Positions 37,923 to 46,526 of a stretch of DNA of 64,000 nt are shown one piece after another. Within the stretch, counting starts at the first letter, position 1. Every line of letters starts with the position of its first letter. The notes beneath the pieces were generated by a model. That model worked only from the letters and a program-made list of their open reading frames with translations, searched no databases and was not told the DNA's origin. Position numbers and translations under genes: made by a program. Origin of the DNA: Salinarchaeum laminariae (GTDB lineage Archaea; Halobacteriota; Halobacteria; Halobacteriales; Salinarchaeaceae); contig NZ_CP096270.1 of NCBI RefSeq assembly GCF_023204835.1, positions 1,302,001 to 1,366,000 on the forward strand. The letters run 5' to 3'.

Positions 37923-38804
37923 TCACGCTTGGGCCTCCCGGTCGTCGCCGGCGAGGTCGAGAAAGATCTCTTCGAGAGTCGACCCTTCCGTGCGGACGTC
38001 GAGCACCTGGCCGCCAGCCTCGGCCGCGTCGGCGCGGACGGCCTCGACCTCCTCGAACCGCCCGACGACCAGTTTGTGTCGGCCGTTCTCCCGGACGCTG
38101 CCCTCGATCGGAACGTCGGTGTAGACGTGGTAGGCGCTCTCGCCGTGCTCGTCACGGATCGCGTCCAGCGTTCCCCTCGCCACGATCTCGCCCTCGTTCA
38201 TGATAGCGACGCGGTCGCAGACGTCTTCGACGTGGTAGAGATTGTGCGCGCTGAACACGACCGTCTTCCCGCGCTCGGCGAGCTCGCCGACGAACTCGTT
38301 GACGTAGTTCGTCGTCCGCGGGTCGAGCCCACTCGCTGGCTCGTCGAAGATCAACACGTCCGGATCGTTGACGAGCGCGCGGGCTATCGCGACCTTCCGG
38401 GTCATCCCTTTGGACATGTCGCCGATCTTGCGGTCGCGGTGTTCGAGTTCGAGGCGGTCGAGATCCCGCTCGATCCGCTCGGCCGCGACGTCGCGGGGAA
38501 CGTCGTAGAGATCGGCGAAGAAGGTGAGATAGGAACGCGCCGTCATCTCCTCGTAGAGTGGCGACTCCTCAGGCAGGAAGCCGAGGTTCCGGCGCATCTC
38601 CGGATCGCCGGCGTCATGTCCAGCGACTGTCGCTGTCCCCTCCGTCGGTTCGAGCAGGCCGGCGAGCATCTTCAACGTCGTCGTCTTCCCGGCGCCGTTC
38701 GGGCCGACGACGCCGAAAACCGCCCCGCTCTCGACGGCGAACGTACTGTCTGCGACGGCGACGAATCCGCCGTACTCCTTTCGCAGGGACGCGACGTCGA
38801 TCAT
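37923..38804 (-). CDS. ABC transporter ATP-binding protein (ABC-2 exporter)
   Basis: A 293-residue ATPase that powers the two permeases downstream. Walker A is VVGPNGAGKTTTLKML, the signature is MSKGMTRKVAIARAL (in place of LSGGQ), Walker B is LIFDEPASGLDP and the H loop is VVFSAHNLYHVEDVC. GFLPEESPLYEEM is the Q-loop region. After residue 210 an acidic regulatory tail follows. It is the promoter-proximal gene of the operon, with the PrsW-permease gene starting 130 bases downstream. The start MIDVASLRKEYGG is standard; the frame stays open to 39629 through repeat DNA, which is rejected. Confidence 0.92.
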   Translation of the reverse strand: MIDVASLRKEYGGFVAVADSTFAVESGAVFGVVGPNGAGKTTTLKMLAGLLEPTEGTATVAGHDAGDPEMRRNLGFLPEESPLYEEMTARSYLTFFADLYDVPRDVAAERIERDLDRLELEHRDRKIGDMSKGMTRKVAIARALVNDPDVLIFDEPASGLDPRTTNYVNEFVGELAERGKTVVFSAHNLYHVEDVCDRVAIMNEGEIVARGTLDAIRDEHGESAYHVYTDVPIEGSVRENGRHKLVVGRFEEVEAVRADAAEAGGQVLDVRTEGSTLEEIFLDLAGDDREAQA

Positions 38805-38932
38805 TGCGAAGGTGTTGGCAGGTCCGGTAGTAAAAACGCCCGGCCCCGAATCGGGAGTGGTGGACCGGTGGATCGCTTCCGCTGCGGCCTCGAATCCAGA
38901 ACGATCGGGGCCGCTCGCAGTTACGATGCTGC

Positions 38933-39048
38933 CTCGAAAGCCCTCGGCTGGCTCGCGCACGCTCAGCCGGATATCCTCGCTCGTTTCACTCGCTCGGATA
39001 GGGCCGGCTGAGGCGCACGCGACCCCGCCTCGCCCTTTCAGTCCTCCA
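38933..39048 (+). repeat. Dispersed intergenic repeat, family B, copy 2
   Basis: It begins TCGAAAGCCCTCGGCTGGCT, contains CTCGCTCGGATAGGGCCGGC and TGAGGCGCACGCGACCC, and ends near CGCCCTTTCAGTCCTCC. Its ends match copy 1 at 34490-34625; together the copies flank the exporter operon. Confidence 0.7.
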
Positions 39049-39869
39049 GGGGCGGTGGAACGTTTTGGGCCGATTCGCGGGGGTCGGTCGGTGAAGCGGA
39101 CCGTGGATTGGTTGGGGAGCTGCGTCTGTGTGGGTTCGACTGTCGCTGACGCGGTGAGACGGACGGTGTGCTCGAGGCTCATGCCACACGTCGTCTCCGG
39201 GGCCAGATCTCCTCGGTGCTCGATGACTGGGTACTCGTCGTCGACCCCGTCTCGATCGACATGGCCGATCGTGAGGGAATCCCGTCTCACCAGCCAACTG
39301 AACCGTTCGTCGATGGCAGCCGCTGCGATCGACGTTCGTGACGAGAGCGGCTGCCTACCGAGGAACGCGGCACGACCATATCTGAAATATATAAAATTAT
39401 TATTCATATGGGGAATTTGATCGTATGGTGTTCGGTGGCCTCTACTTGGCCAGAGTACGCTGGCCCGGTCATGTGCTGGAACTCTATTGTATATGCGTTC
39501 CACACCAGAGGGGGATCGTTGAACCGTTGGTGTGTCGCCGATCGAGTAGTGGCCCACCTGACAACTGTGTGGTGAATGCCGGATGGAGTTCTCTACTGAT
39601 GGATCGGATATTCGAACAAAAATTGGCAATAGGGTTGTTTATCCTATCTTATTCATGCCTCTCTCCTCACTGATGTCGCTCCATGTCCCGTTTGATCCGC
39701 ATGGGGAAGCGGAGAGAGACACACTCGTCAGAGAACCGATTCGATCCACACTGCGAACCTGAGGGAATAGAGGAGTCATTCGTGCGCTTCATCGTTGTCC
39801 CGGGTCGCCACTACCTGCTCACCCCTGTGTCGTCTACGTCGATAGAGCGCACCGATAACAAATAGTATG
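39049..39869. other. Gene-poor, AT-rich interval
   Basis: About 820 bases without a convincing gene. From about 39370 the base composition drops sharply (for example AAATATATAAAATTATTATT at about 39385), and it stays uneven to the end of the window. Open frames on both strands, including a 60-residue plus-strand frame at 39683-39865, show no family resemblance. This is a possible left edge of an acquired region. Confidence 0.55.
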
Positions 39870-42008
39870 CTATTCTGATAAAAATCCAATATCCTCTGCT
39901 TTTCTATGATAATATTCGGTGGGTCCTCTCGCCACCGTCTGCTCGCTGGATTCGACCACGGCCGCGTCTTCTGGGAGCAGTGCAGTGATCAGGAATCCCG
40001 TCCGCTGACCAAAGTATCCAAGCAGTTCGGCGATCCGTTCGGCATCGATAGCTTCGACCGAGTCGAGGACGACGAACGGCACGTCGTCGTACACTCTGTG
40101 GACGATGTACCCCGACAGCGCCAGTACGAGTCCGAGGACCTTTCGCTCCGATTCGCTCAGCGTCCGGACCGAATCCTCGTAGACGGCACCGTCGTCACCT
40201 TCACGCACGACGGTGAGTTCGAAGGTCCCCGGCTCGGCCACGGCGTCGCCGGGCTTGTGGTCGATCCAGATACGCGCGATGTTCTCGTAGTCGAGGACCT
40301 CGACGACGCGCTCCATGTGTTCGTTGAACGCCGACGCGAGTGCCCGCTCGGCGGCTTCGACGCGCCCGCGGAGCGTATGGAGCCCCTCGACCACTGCATC
40401 GCGTGCTTCCTCGACGTCCTCGCGATCGTCGACGAGCTGCTGGATTCGCTCGATCTCTGTCTCGACGCCCTCGAGCTCGCTCTCTGCCTGTCCGCGCTCG
40501 TACTCCAGTTCTGAGAGGCGCTGATACGCCTCGACCAGATCGCTCTCTCGAAGCGCTTCCGTCTCGTCGACGCGGCGTTCGAGCTCCTCGATCTCCGCCG
40601 CGAGCTCTTGGGCCGATTCGGTGCGTCGCTCGGCCTCCGATCGGTGGTGGTCGATCTGGTCTTCGATCCGTTCGGAGCGTGACTCGAGCCGTCGGTACTC
40701 TTCGCGTTCGTCGTCGAGTTCCTGTAGCCGATCCTGCAGTTCGTCGATCTCGTCTTCGATCTCACCAACATCGGCGTGCAGATCGGCCCGGAGGTCGCGA
40801 AGGGTGTCGAGTTGGTCCCGAACTGCATCCACCGCCACGTCGCTTCCACACGTCCAGCACTCGACCGTTTCGTCGGCGGGATTCAGTTGATCGGTGACAC
40901 TGTCCGACCCCGGGGGAGCCTCGCTCTCGTTCGCTCTGTTCCCACCGATCGCGTTGATGTCGATGTCGTCGTCCTCCAGCACCGTCTCGTTGAATCCGAT
41001 GATGGCGTCGACGTCGGTGTAGGTCGCTTGGCGGTCGCGTTTTCGGCGTCGTTGGCGTGCGAGTTTCTCGTCGATGCGTTCGATCTCTTCCTCTGGAACC
41101 GCGGTCGCTTCGAGCGTTGCTTCGACTTCTGTAGCCTCTTCTTCGTACTCTGCGGCCTTCTTGCGGTGGTACTTGGCCTCGTCCTTCGTTTCTGCGAGTT
41201 CGGAACGGAGGTCCTGGAGCTGTTCGAGTAGCTCTTCGGCCTGCTCGGCTTCGGCCTCGCTTGCATCGTAGGCGTCGACCTCCGCCTCGACGTCTCCGAT
41301 CTCTGTTTCGATTTCCTCCAGTAACTTCTGCTTCTGTTCGCGCTGGTCGCGAAGAGTTGGAAGCCGCTCCTCCTCGCCATCAATCGTCGCGAGGTACTCG
41401 TCTATCTGCTGGAGTTGGGACTCGAGGTCATCGATTCGTCGGTCGACGGCTTCCGTGTCGACCGGTCGCATCAAGAGGTCCCGAAGCTCAGTCGGGTCGC
41501 CGCCTCGCTCGACTGCCCGTCGAACGGGATTGTCCTCGAGGAGCGTGACGAAGGCGTCGACGACGTCGCCGTCGTCCGCGAGCGGGTCGCCACCTGCAAC
41601 GACGCTGCCTCGATCGGTTCGGGTGAATGTACGCGTGTACGTCTCTTCACCGAAGTCGAGCTCGACGCGCCCCACGTCGGCGTCCGAGGATAGTGTCGTC
41701 GCTGGCGCCGCAGTCGCTTCGGTCCCGAGTGCTGCACAGAGCCCGCGGAGTGTCGACGTCCGATTGGTCGCGTTGTGGCCGGCGATTGTCGTGATGCCAG
41801 CGTCGATCGTGACCTCGCCTTCGTCGATGCCGCCGATTTGTTCGAGCGAGAGCGTGGCGGTCGGCGGTGCATCGATAGATGGCGTCTCGACGTCGGTGTC
41901 GAAGGATGCCTCGACGTCGGTGTCTACGGTATCGACATCGAACTCGTCGACTGGCGCGTCGCCGCCGCGATCGTCCCTGGGTCGGGATGGTGGATCGAAC
42001 TGTGACAT
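39870..42008 (-). CDS. Archaea-specific SMC-related protein
   Basis: A 712-residue SMC/Rad50-like coiled-coil protein. After an acidic start, the ATPase head begins near residue 60. The P-loop reads TTIAGHNATNRTSTL, where the Walker lysine is arginine. Two long coiled coils (about 185-340 and 395-560) are joined at a hinge with a single CWTCG zinc-hook-like motif near residue 384. The C-terminal head has LSESERKVLGLV (signature) and PFVVLDSVEAID (Walker B, with serine where SMC proteins have the catalytic glutamate). Homologues lie next to RdfA in haloarchaea, as here. The role is unknown; the intact fold but altered catalytic residues suggest structural or weak ATP use. Confidence 0.88.
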   Translation of the reverse strand: MSQFDPPSRPRDDRGGDAPVDEFDVDTVDTDVEASFDTDVETPSIDAPPTATLSLEQIGGIDEGEVTIDAGITTIAGHNATNRTSTLRGLCAALGTEATAAPATTLSSDADVGRVELDFGEETYTRTFTRTDRGSVVAGGDPLADDGDVVDAFVTLLEDNPVRRAVERGGDPTELRDLLMRPVDTEAVDRRIDDLESQLQQIDEYLATIDGEEERLPTLRDQREQKQKLLEEIETEIGDVEAEVDAYDASEAEAEQAEELLEQLQDLRSELAETKDEAKYHRKKAAEYEEEATEVEATLEATAVPEEEIERIDEKLARQRRRKRDRQATYTDVDAIIGFNETVLEDDDIDINAIGGNRANESEAPPGSDSVTDQLNPADETVECWTCGSDVAVDAVRDQLDTLRDLRADLHADVGEIEDEIDELQDRLQELDDEREEYRRLESRSERIEDQIDHHRSEAERRTESAQELAAEIEELERRVDETEALRESDLVEAYQRLSELEYERGQAESELEGVETEIERIQQLVDDREDVEEARDAVVEGLHTLRGRVEAAERALASAFNEHMERVVEVLDYENIARIWIDHKPGDAVAEPGTFELTVVREGDDGAVYEDSVRTLSESERKVLGLVLALSGYIVHRVYDDVPFVVLDSVEAIDAERIAELLGYFGQRTGFLITALLPEDAAVVESSEQTVARGPTEYYHRKAEDIGFLSE

Positions 42009-42173
42009 TCTTAGATCGTCAACGGAGTTGCGACGCGATCGGTTCCGGATCTACTGGTCAAAGACACGACCACTCCTCCCGTTCGTCGTGACTTATAGAT
42101 TGTGGACGTCGTCGACCTCTAGTAACTGGTCCGTGGGGCGTGGGATCGCCGGATCCAGGAACGGTTGTTCACT

Positions 42174-42806
42174 CTACTGCGACGCACACGCACAACTCGC
42201 TTCGTCGAGGAGTTCGTCCACGGCGTAGGTCTCTTCACAGTCCGGACAGGTCACCCGTACCGTGAGTGACGCTTCGAGAGGCCCACTGTCGAGCCTATCT
42301 GCCCGACGGAGGGACCCTAGTGACTGTTCCACGACCGACCTGTCGCGCTCGATGATCGAGGCGATCATCTCACGAGTTTCTTCGACCGACGGATCGGCTC
42401 GCGACCGTGCCGTATCGACGCCCAGGTGGTCGTTCAGGTGCCGGCGCACCGTCTCGTGGGAGACGAACTCGCGCTCGAGCGAACCGACGTCGACGTCACT
42501 CCGGTCGAGCGCAGTTGCGATGCGTTCGCGGACGGCAACGTCGACCGACATCTCTTCTGCAGGGGTGCCGATGACTACCGATCGAACGGTTCCGGGATCG
42601 GCCGCGATCTCCACGCCAGCTTCGCGAAGCGCACTCTCCAGGAGCTGTTCGTCGACGTACTTGGCGAGTTCACGTAGACTTGCGTCCTGATCCTTCCGCA
42701 GTTGTCGGAGTTCCTCGTCGAGCGTCGCGAGTCCACGTCGGTCGGCGGCTGCGGCCACTTTGCAGCATGGATCGTCCGCGTCGAGGTCGTGGTCGGAGGT
42801 TGCCAT
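42174..42806 (-). CDS. rdfA: Rod-determining factor RdfA homologue
   Basis: A 210-residue protein. The N-terminus has CCKVAAAADRRGLATLDEEL, then SLRELAKYVDEQLLESALREAGV, and the family hallmark LEREFVSHETVRRHLNDHLG (about residues 108-127). The C-terminus is a zinc-ribbon-like CPDCEETYAVDELLDEASCAC. This matches the haloarchaeal RdfA family, in which a member was linked to rod shape in Haloferax volcanii. It lies 166 bases upstream of the SMC-related gene on the same strand, an arrangement repeated in many haloarchaea. Its basic and Cys motifs suggest DNA or RNA binding. The ATG at 42806 is chosen; 42830 is possible. Confidence 0.83.
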   Translation of the reverse strand: MATSDHDLDADDPCCKVAAAADRRGLATLDEELRQLRKDQDASLRELAKYVDEQLLESALREAGVEIAADPGTVRSVVIGTPAEEMSVDVAVRERIATALDRSDVDVGSLEREFVSHETVRRHLNDHLGVDTARSRADPSVEETREMIASIIERDRSVVEQSLGSLRRADRLDSGPLEASLTVRVTCPDCEETYAVDELLDEASCACASQ

Positions 42807-43369
42807 GGCGGCTCTGCCAATCGATAGCACGAACGCTCGTATAGGTCTTCATATTGTACGTTCGAGCCGTTCCATTGGCCCAGCCATCTGGATTCAGAGT
42901 AGATTGGGTCGCTCGAGTACCCCACTAGCTGGACCCCGTGATGGACGTCTCGCTGCAGTTGATCCCTTCTCACGCTCCGGGGAATTGTTTGACAGTGTTG
43001 TATTGTCAAACGCTCTGCCCGGAGTCCGTTCTGGGAACTCTGACGCCAGTAAGATTCTGTAAATATGAAAACAATTTGTTGCACCATCCAGGATTGTTGG
43101 ATATCTTGGTGATTGTTCCACGTATGTGTTTGCCAACGGTTCTACCTACTCTCCTCACGTTTCCGGGCAGGATCAGTGCGCACCTGTCGCATGCGGGAGT
43201 TTCACAAACAATCTCGGGCGGATCGAGATCGACCGCGTCCTTTCGTATATGGTGGATAGAATATATTGAGTTCCAATATAAGAGGTATGCTATCGGTAGA
43301 AATATTCCAATGGTGGAAAATCCCCGATCCACGGCCACGTTTATCACGCAGTCGCGCGTGTGGTATCGT
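42807..43369. other. AT-rich intergenic region upstream of the IclR gene
   Basis: About 560 bases with no gene. It contains a perfect inverted repeat GTTTGACA / TGTCAAAC (42988-42995 and 43004-43011, 8-base spacer), a very AT-rich stretch at 43250-43320, and the IclR promoter. On the minus strand ACCTATACGAG near 42840 may be the RdfA promoter. Confidence 0.6.
43305..43318 (+). promoter_or_regulatory. Palindrome before the IclR promoter, candidate operator
   Basis: TTCCAATGGTGGAA is a 5-4-5 palindrome lying about 20 bases upstream of the TATA-like CGTTTATCAC (43339-43348). The ATG at 43370 is about 27 bases after that TATA box. A half-like TTCCAATA occurs at 43271. IclR proteins often bind such palindromes at their own promoters. 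Confidence 0.45.
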
Positions 43370-44134
43370 ATGGGACAATCGTCGACGGGGAACTCGATCG
43401 GCTCGCTGGAGCGTGCGTTCGACATTATCGCGCTCCTACGCGAGCGGGGATCCCTCACCCTCACCGAAATCGCAGAGGAACTCGGCGTACCGACGAGCAC
43501 GGTACACGTCTATCTCAAGACGCTCGAGAAGGGGGGCTTCGTGACGGTCGAAGACAGACAGTACCGCAATAGTCTGAAATTCCTCGAAATCGGGGGTCAG
43601 GTCCGTCAGCAACTCGATATCTACAGAGCTGCGGCTCCAGTTCTAACCGACATCGCAGGGATCACCGGCGAACGTGCGGGATTGGGTGTCGAGGAGAGCG
43701 GCAAGCGAGTTCTCATCGGCGCAGAAGATGGCCGAGGGGCGGTGAGTGACAACATCCCAATCGGCGAGTTCACGGAACTGCACTGGACTGGGCTCGGAAA
43801 GTGTCTGCTGGCGCATCTCCCCCACGAGCGCCGGGAGTCGATTATAACGGACAATGATCTCCCTCGCGCGACCGAGAACACCATCACCGACCCCGGGCGG
43901 TTACGCGAGGAACTGTCGACGATCAGAGAGCGGGGCTTCGCGGTCGAAGACGAGGAGCGCCGCGACGGCATCCGAAGTGTGGATGTGCCGATCCTCACGC
44001 CAGAGGGTGAGATCATCGCCGCTATCGGCGTGACTGGCCCCGTTAACCGATTCGGTGCCGAACAGCTCTCACAGTACATCTCCCTGCTCCAGGACAAGGC
44101 GAACGAGATCAAACTCAAGACGGTCTACTACTAG
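43370..44134 (+). CDS. IclR family transcriptional regulator
   Basis: A 254-residue regulator. Residues about 10-70 form the winged helix (SLERAFDIIALLRERGSLTLTEIAEELGVPTSTVHVYLKTLE). Residues 75-254 form the effector-binding domain, with LHWTGLGKCLLAHLP, RERGFAVEDEERRDGIRSVDVPI and IGVTGPVNRF. IclR proteins usually sense sugar acids or aromatic intermediates and control adjacent catabolic genes. The enolase-superfamily dehydratase starts 88 bases downstream, so this is its likely regulator. The start is fixed by the TATA spacing and the family N-terminus. Confidence 0.93.
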   Translation: MGQSSTGNSIGSLERAFDIIALLRERGSLTLTEIAEELGVPTSTVHVYLKTLEKGGFVTVEDRQYRNSLKFLEIGGQVRQQLDIYRAAAPVLTDIAGITGERAGLGVEESGKRVLIGAEDGRGAVSDNIPIGEFTELHWTGLGKCLLAHLPHERRESIITDNDLPRATENTITDPGRLREELSTIRERGFAVEDEERRDGIRSVDVPILTPEGEIIAAIGVTGPVNRFGAEQLSQYISLLQDKANEIKLKTVYY

Positions 44135-44222
44135 TCTGTGCCCGGTCCTGGCGGAACGGAGCGCCCCACGTGATACAATATCTATGGAAAAATTTAAGAG
44201 AGTAGTTACTCAACCGCGCCCT

Positions 44223-45395
44223 GTGCAAATCACAGACGTAGCGGCGACGCCTGTTTCTGTGCCGCTTTCGCCGATCGAAGACGGTGGTATCGCGCCGTAC
44301 AGGACGAATCACGGGGAACTCTACGAGATGGACCGTATCCTCGTCAGGGTCGATACCGACGAAGGGTACACCGGCTGGGGCGAGGTGCGATCGTTCCTCT
44401 CGCCGGAGGCAACCGTCTCCGTTATCGAGGATGGCGTCGCACCGATGGTCGTCGGTCAGTCGCCGTTCGAACTCGAACGGTTCCGCCGGCAGGTGTTCAT
44501 CGAATATACGAACGCCAACATGTTCTTCGCGCCGGTCGAAACTGCCTGCTGGGACATCGTTGGCAAAGCGCTGGACCGCCCCGTCTACGAACTCCTCGGC
44601 GGCTGGACCGCGAACCACCAGACCAACATGCGTCACCGCGAGCATGTCGCTCAGGACGACGACGCTGGATCCGTCGAGTTCGCGTACGCGCTCGGCATCT
44701 TCCCACCGGAGGAGTCCCGCCAGTACGCACGGCGTGCCCTCGAGGAAGGCTACTCGGTGCTGAAGACGAAGGCGGGACGAGACTGGCAGACGGACGTCGA
44801 GCGGATCGTCGAGATGCACGACGAAGTCGACGGACGACTCGAGTTCCGAATCGACCCGAACCAGGGCTGGACGACCGAAGACGCCGTGCGCTTGGCTGCA
44901 AAACTTCAGGACGCAGGTGTTTACCTGCAATACATCGAGCAGCCGATCCGGGTCGATACTCACGGCTCGCTCGAGTCGCTTCGCAACCGCACGGCGCAGC
45001 CAATCGCTGCCAACGAGGACACCTACATCCCGCGGAACCTCCGGCAGATGATCGATCGGAGCGCCATCGACGCGGCCGTCGTGGACATCACGCCAGCCGG
45101 CGGGATCGCGGGCGTCCGACACCTGGCCGGAATCGCCGAGGACGGCGGCATCTCCGTTGCACACCACTGTGCGTTCGACCTCGGCATTCGGACCGCGGCG
45201 ATCCTCCATACCGTCCACAGCACACCGGCCATTAACCTCCCAAGCGACACGGCGTACTTCGGCTGGGAGGCGGACGTCATCGAGGACCCCTTCGAGATAG
45301 AGAATGGGAGCATTCGCGTCCCGGACGAGCCCGGCCTCGGGATCACCATCGACCAGGATACAATCGATCGATATCGGATCGACGACGCAGCCTAA
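44223..45395 (+). CDS. Mandelate racemase/muconate lactonizing enzyme family dehydratase
   Basis: A 390-residue enolase-superfamily enzyme. The N-terminal capping domain starts VQITDVAATPVSVPL. The barrel carries the catalytic K-x-K in VLKTKAGRDW, metal ligands in FRIDPNQGW, YIEQPI and IAANEDTY, and a histidine in ISVAHHCAFDLGI, the MR-subgroup pattern used by sugar-acid dehydratases. Likely it turns an aldonate into a 2-keto-3-deoxy acid; the substrate is unknown. I prefer the GTG at 44223, since the AAAAATTTAAG just upstream looks like its TATA box. An ATG at 44184 would add 13 residues translated from that AT-rich box. Confidence 0.85.
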   Translation: MQITDVAATPVSVPLSPIEDGGIAPYRTNHGELYEMDRILVRVDTDEGYTGWGEVRSFLSPEATVSVIEDGVAPMVVGQSPFELERFRRQVFIEYTNANMFFAPVETACWDIVGKALDRPVYELLGGWTANHQTNMRHREHVAQDDDAGSVEFAYALGIFPPEESRQYARRALEEGYSVLKTKAGRDWQTDVERIVEMHDEVDGRLEFRIDPNQGWTTEDAVRLAAKLQDAGVYLQYIEQPIRVDTHGSLESLRNRTAQPIAANEDTYIPRNLRQMIDRSAIDAAVVDITPAGGIAGVRHLAGIAEDGGISVAHHCAFDLGIRTAAILHTVHSTPAINLPSDTAYFGWEADVIEDPFEIENGSIRVPDEPGLGITIDQDTIDRYRIDDAA

Positions 45396-45455
45396 CAGCG
45401 TCGCATTCCTCTCGATAACGTCGGAGAACTGAATCGGTGTGGCGGTGCCGTCCTT

Positions 45456-46241
45456 CTACACTCTGTGCGCCGCCCAGCCACCGTCGACGTAGATGTCCGC
45501 GCCGTGGATGTATCTCGCTTCCTCGCTCGCGAGGAACGTGACGACGTCGGCGATGTCCTCAGGTTCACCGAACTCCGGTAGCAGCGTCTGTTCGCGGCTG
45601 ATCGCGATCGACGATTCGTCCTGATAATCCTGGATCGGGGTCTTGACGTATCCCGGCGAGACGCAGTTCACGTTGACGTTCTCCGGCCCGAGCTCGACGG
45701 CAAGATCTCGCGTCATGTTGACCTGTCCGGCCTTTGCCGCGGAGTACGCCGGTCCCGACCCGCCCTCTGTGGCGTTGACCGAAGCGATGTTGACGATGTC
45801 GCCCTCAGTTTCCTTGATGTGCGGAATCGCGTGTTTACAACAGAAGAATGTACCATCGAGATCGACCCCGATCATCCTGTTCCAGTCCTCGATAGAGGTC
45901 TCTTGGGAGTCACCGACGACCGAGATACCGGCGTTGTTGACGAGCACGTCGATTTGGCCATAGACGTCGAGCGTCTCCTCGACCATCGCCTCGACTCGTT
46001 GGTGGTCGGAGACGTCCGTCGAGACGAAGATAGCGTCACCTGGCGTTTCCTGGCGCACGTACTCCTCCGTCGGGACGGTCAGATCATTGTCGTAGTGTTT
46101 CCCCTGGTTGGGTTCGTTGCTTCGAGATGCACAGACGACGTTGGCACCCTCCTCACCGAACGCCTGGGCGATCCTCCGGCCGATACCACTCGAGGCTCCG
46201 GTAACGATGACTGTTCGATCCTCGTGACGGGCAGAGTTCAT
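45456..46241 (-). CDS. Short-chain dehydrogenase/reductase
   Basis: A 261-residue classical SDR. The cofactor motif is VTGASSGIGRRIAQAFGEEG, then VLVNNAGISVVG, and the catalytic triad region NIASVNATEGGSGPAYSAAKAGQ (S, Y and K). CVSPGYVKTPIQD and GADIYVDGGW close the fold. Lack of an acidic residue at the end of beta 2 (CASRSNEPN) suggests NADP is possible. In this sugar locus it may oxidise an aldose to a lactone. It is transcribed convergently to the dehydratase and divergently from the importer genes. Confidence 0.92.
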   Translation of the reverse strand: MNSARHEDRTVIVTGASSGIGRRIAQAFGEEGANVVCASRSNEPNQGKHYDNDLTVPTEEYVRQETPGDAIFVSTDVSDHQRVEAMVEETLDVYGQIDVLVNNAGISVVGDSQETSIEDWNRMIGVDLDGTFFCCKHAIPHIKETEGDIVNIASVNATEGGSGPAYSAAKAGQVNMTRDLAVELGPENVNVNCVSPGYVKTPIQDYQDESSIAISREQTLLPEFGEPEDIADVVTFLASEEARYIHGADIYVDGGWAAHRV

Positions 46242-46493
46242 TGACGGTGGGTACACCGAATTACCAGATCCTCATTAACGTTTGCGTCGGCTATGCACTC
46301 CGGTCGCCGACCCTCCGCAGCGTCCCTCGGTCGGCACTATACCGGTCCTCGGTTGTTCTTCGACGTCGAAGCTCGGCCACGATCTGGGCATTCCCGACCG
46401 CGACAGTCGGCTAGAGCTCTGGGTCCAACACCGGCACTCGGTGCTCGCGTCGGCCTGGAGCAACCGCCAAACACATTGGAAAGATGGTAAAAA

Positions 46494-46526
46494 GATATAA
46501 TAAGGGAGAGTTTAAACTGGCTGTCG
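46494..46526 (+). promoter_or_regulatory. Promoter of sugar importer locus 1
   Basis: An AT-rich AGATATAATAAGGGAGAG lies at about 46491-46508, about 28 bases before the ATG at 46527, so the transcript should be leaderless or nearly so. A second AT run GAGTTTAAACTGG follows. The purine-rich TTGGAAAGATGGTAAAAAG upstream resembles part of the palindrome before the IclR gene but is not a match. Confidence 0.5.

Noticed and set aside
38812-39420. A 202-codon plus-strand frame upstream of the ABC ATPase
   Set aside because: It crosses the dispersed repeat, has no recognisable family and low coding-like composition.
37923-39629. The ABC ATPase frame extended upstream to 39629
   Set aside because: The ATPase starts at 38804; the extra residues are translated repeat and intergenic DNA.
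39683-39865. A 60-codon plus-strand frame next to the SMC-like gene
   Set aside because: No promoter spacing, similarity or composition support; left as intergenic.
39049-43369. Mobile element or integrase at the border of the AT-rich half
   Set aside because: No transposase, integrase, terminal inverted repeats or target duplications could be recognised, so no element is called.
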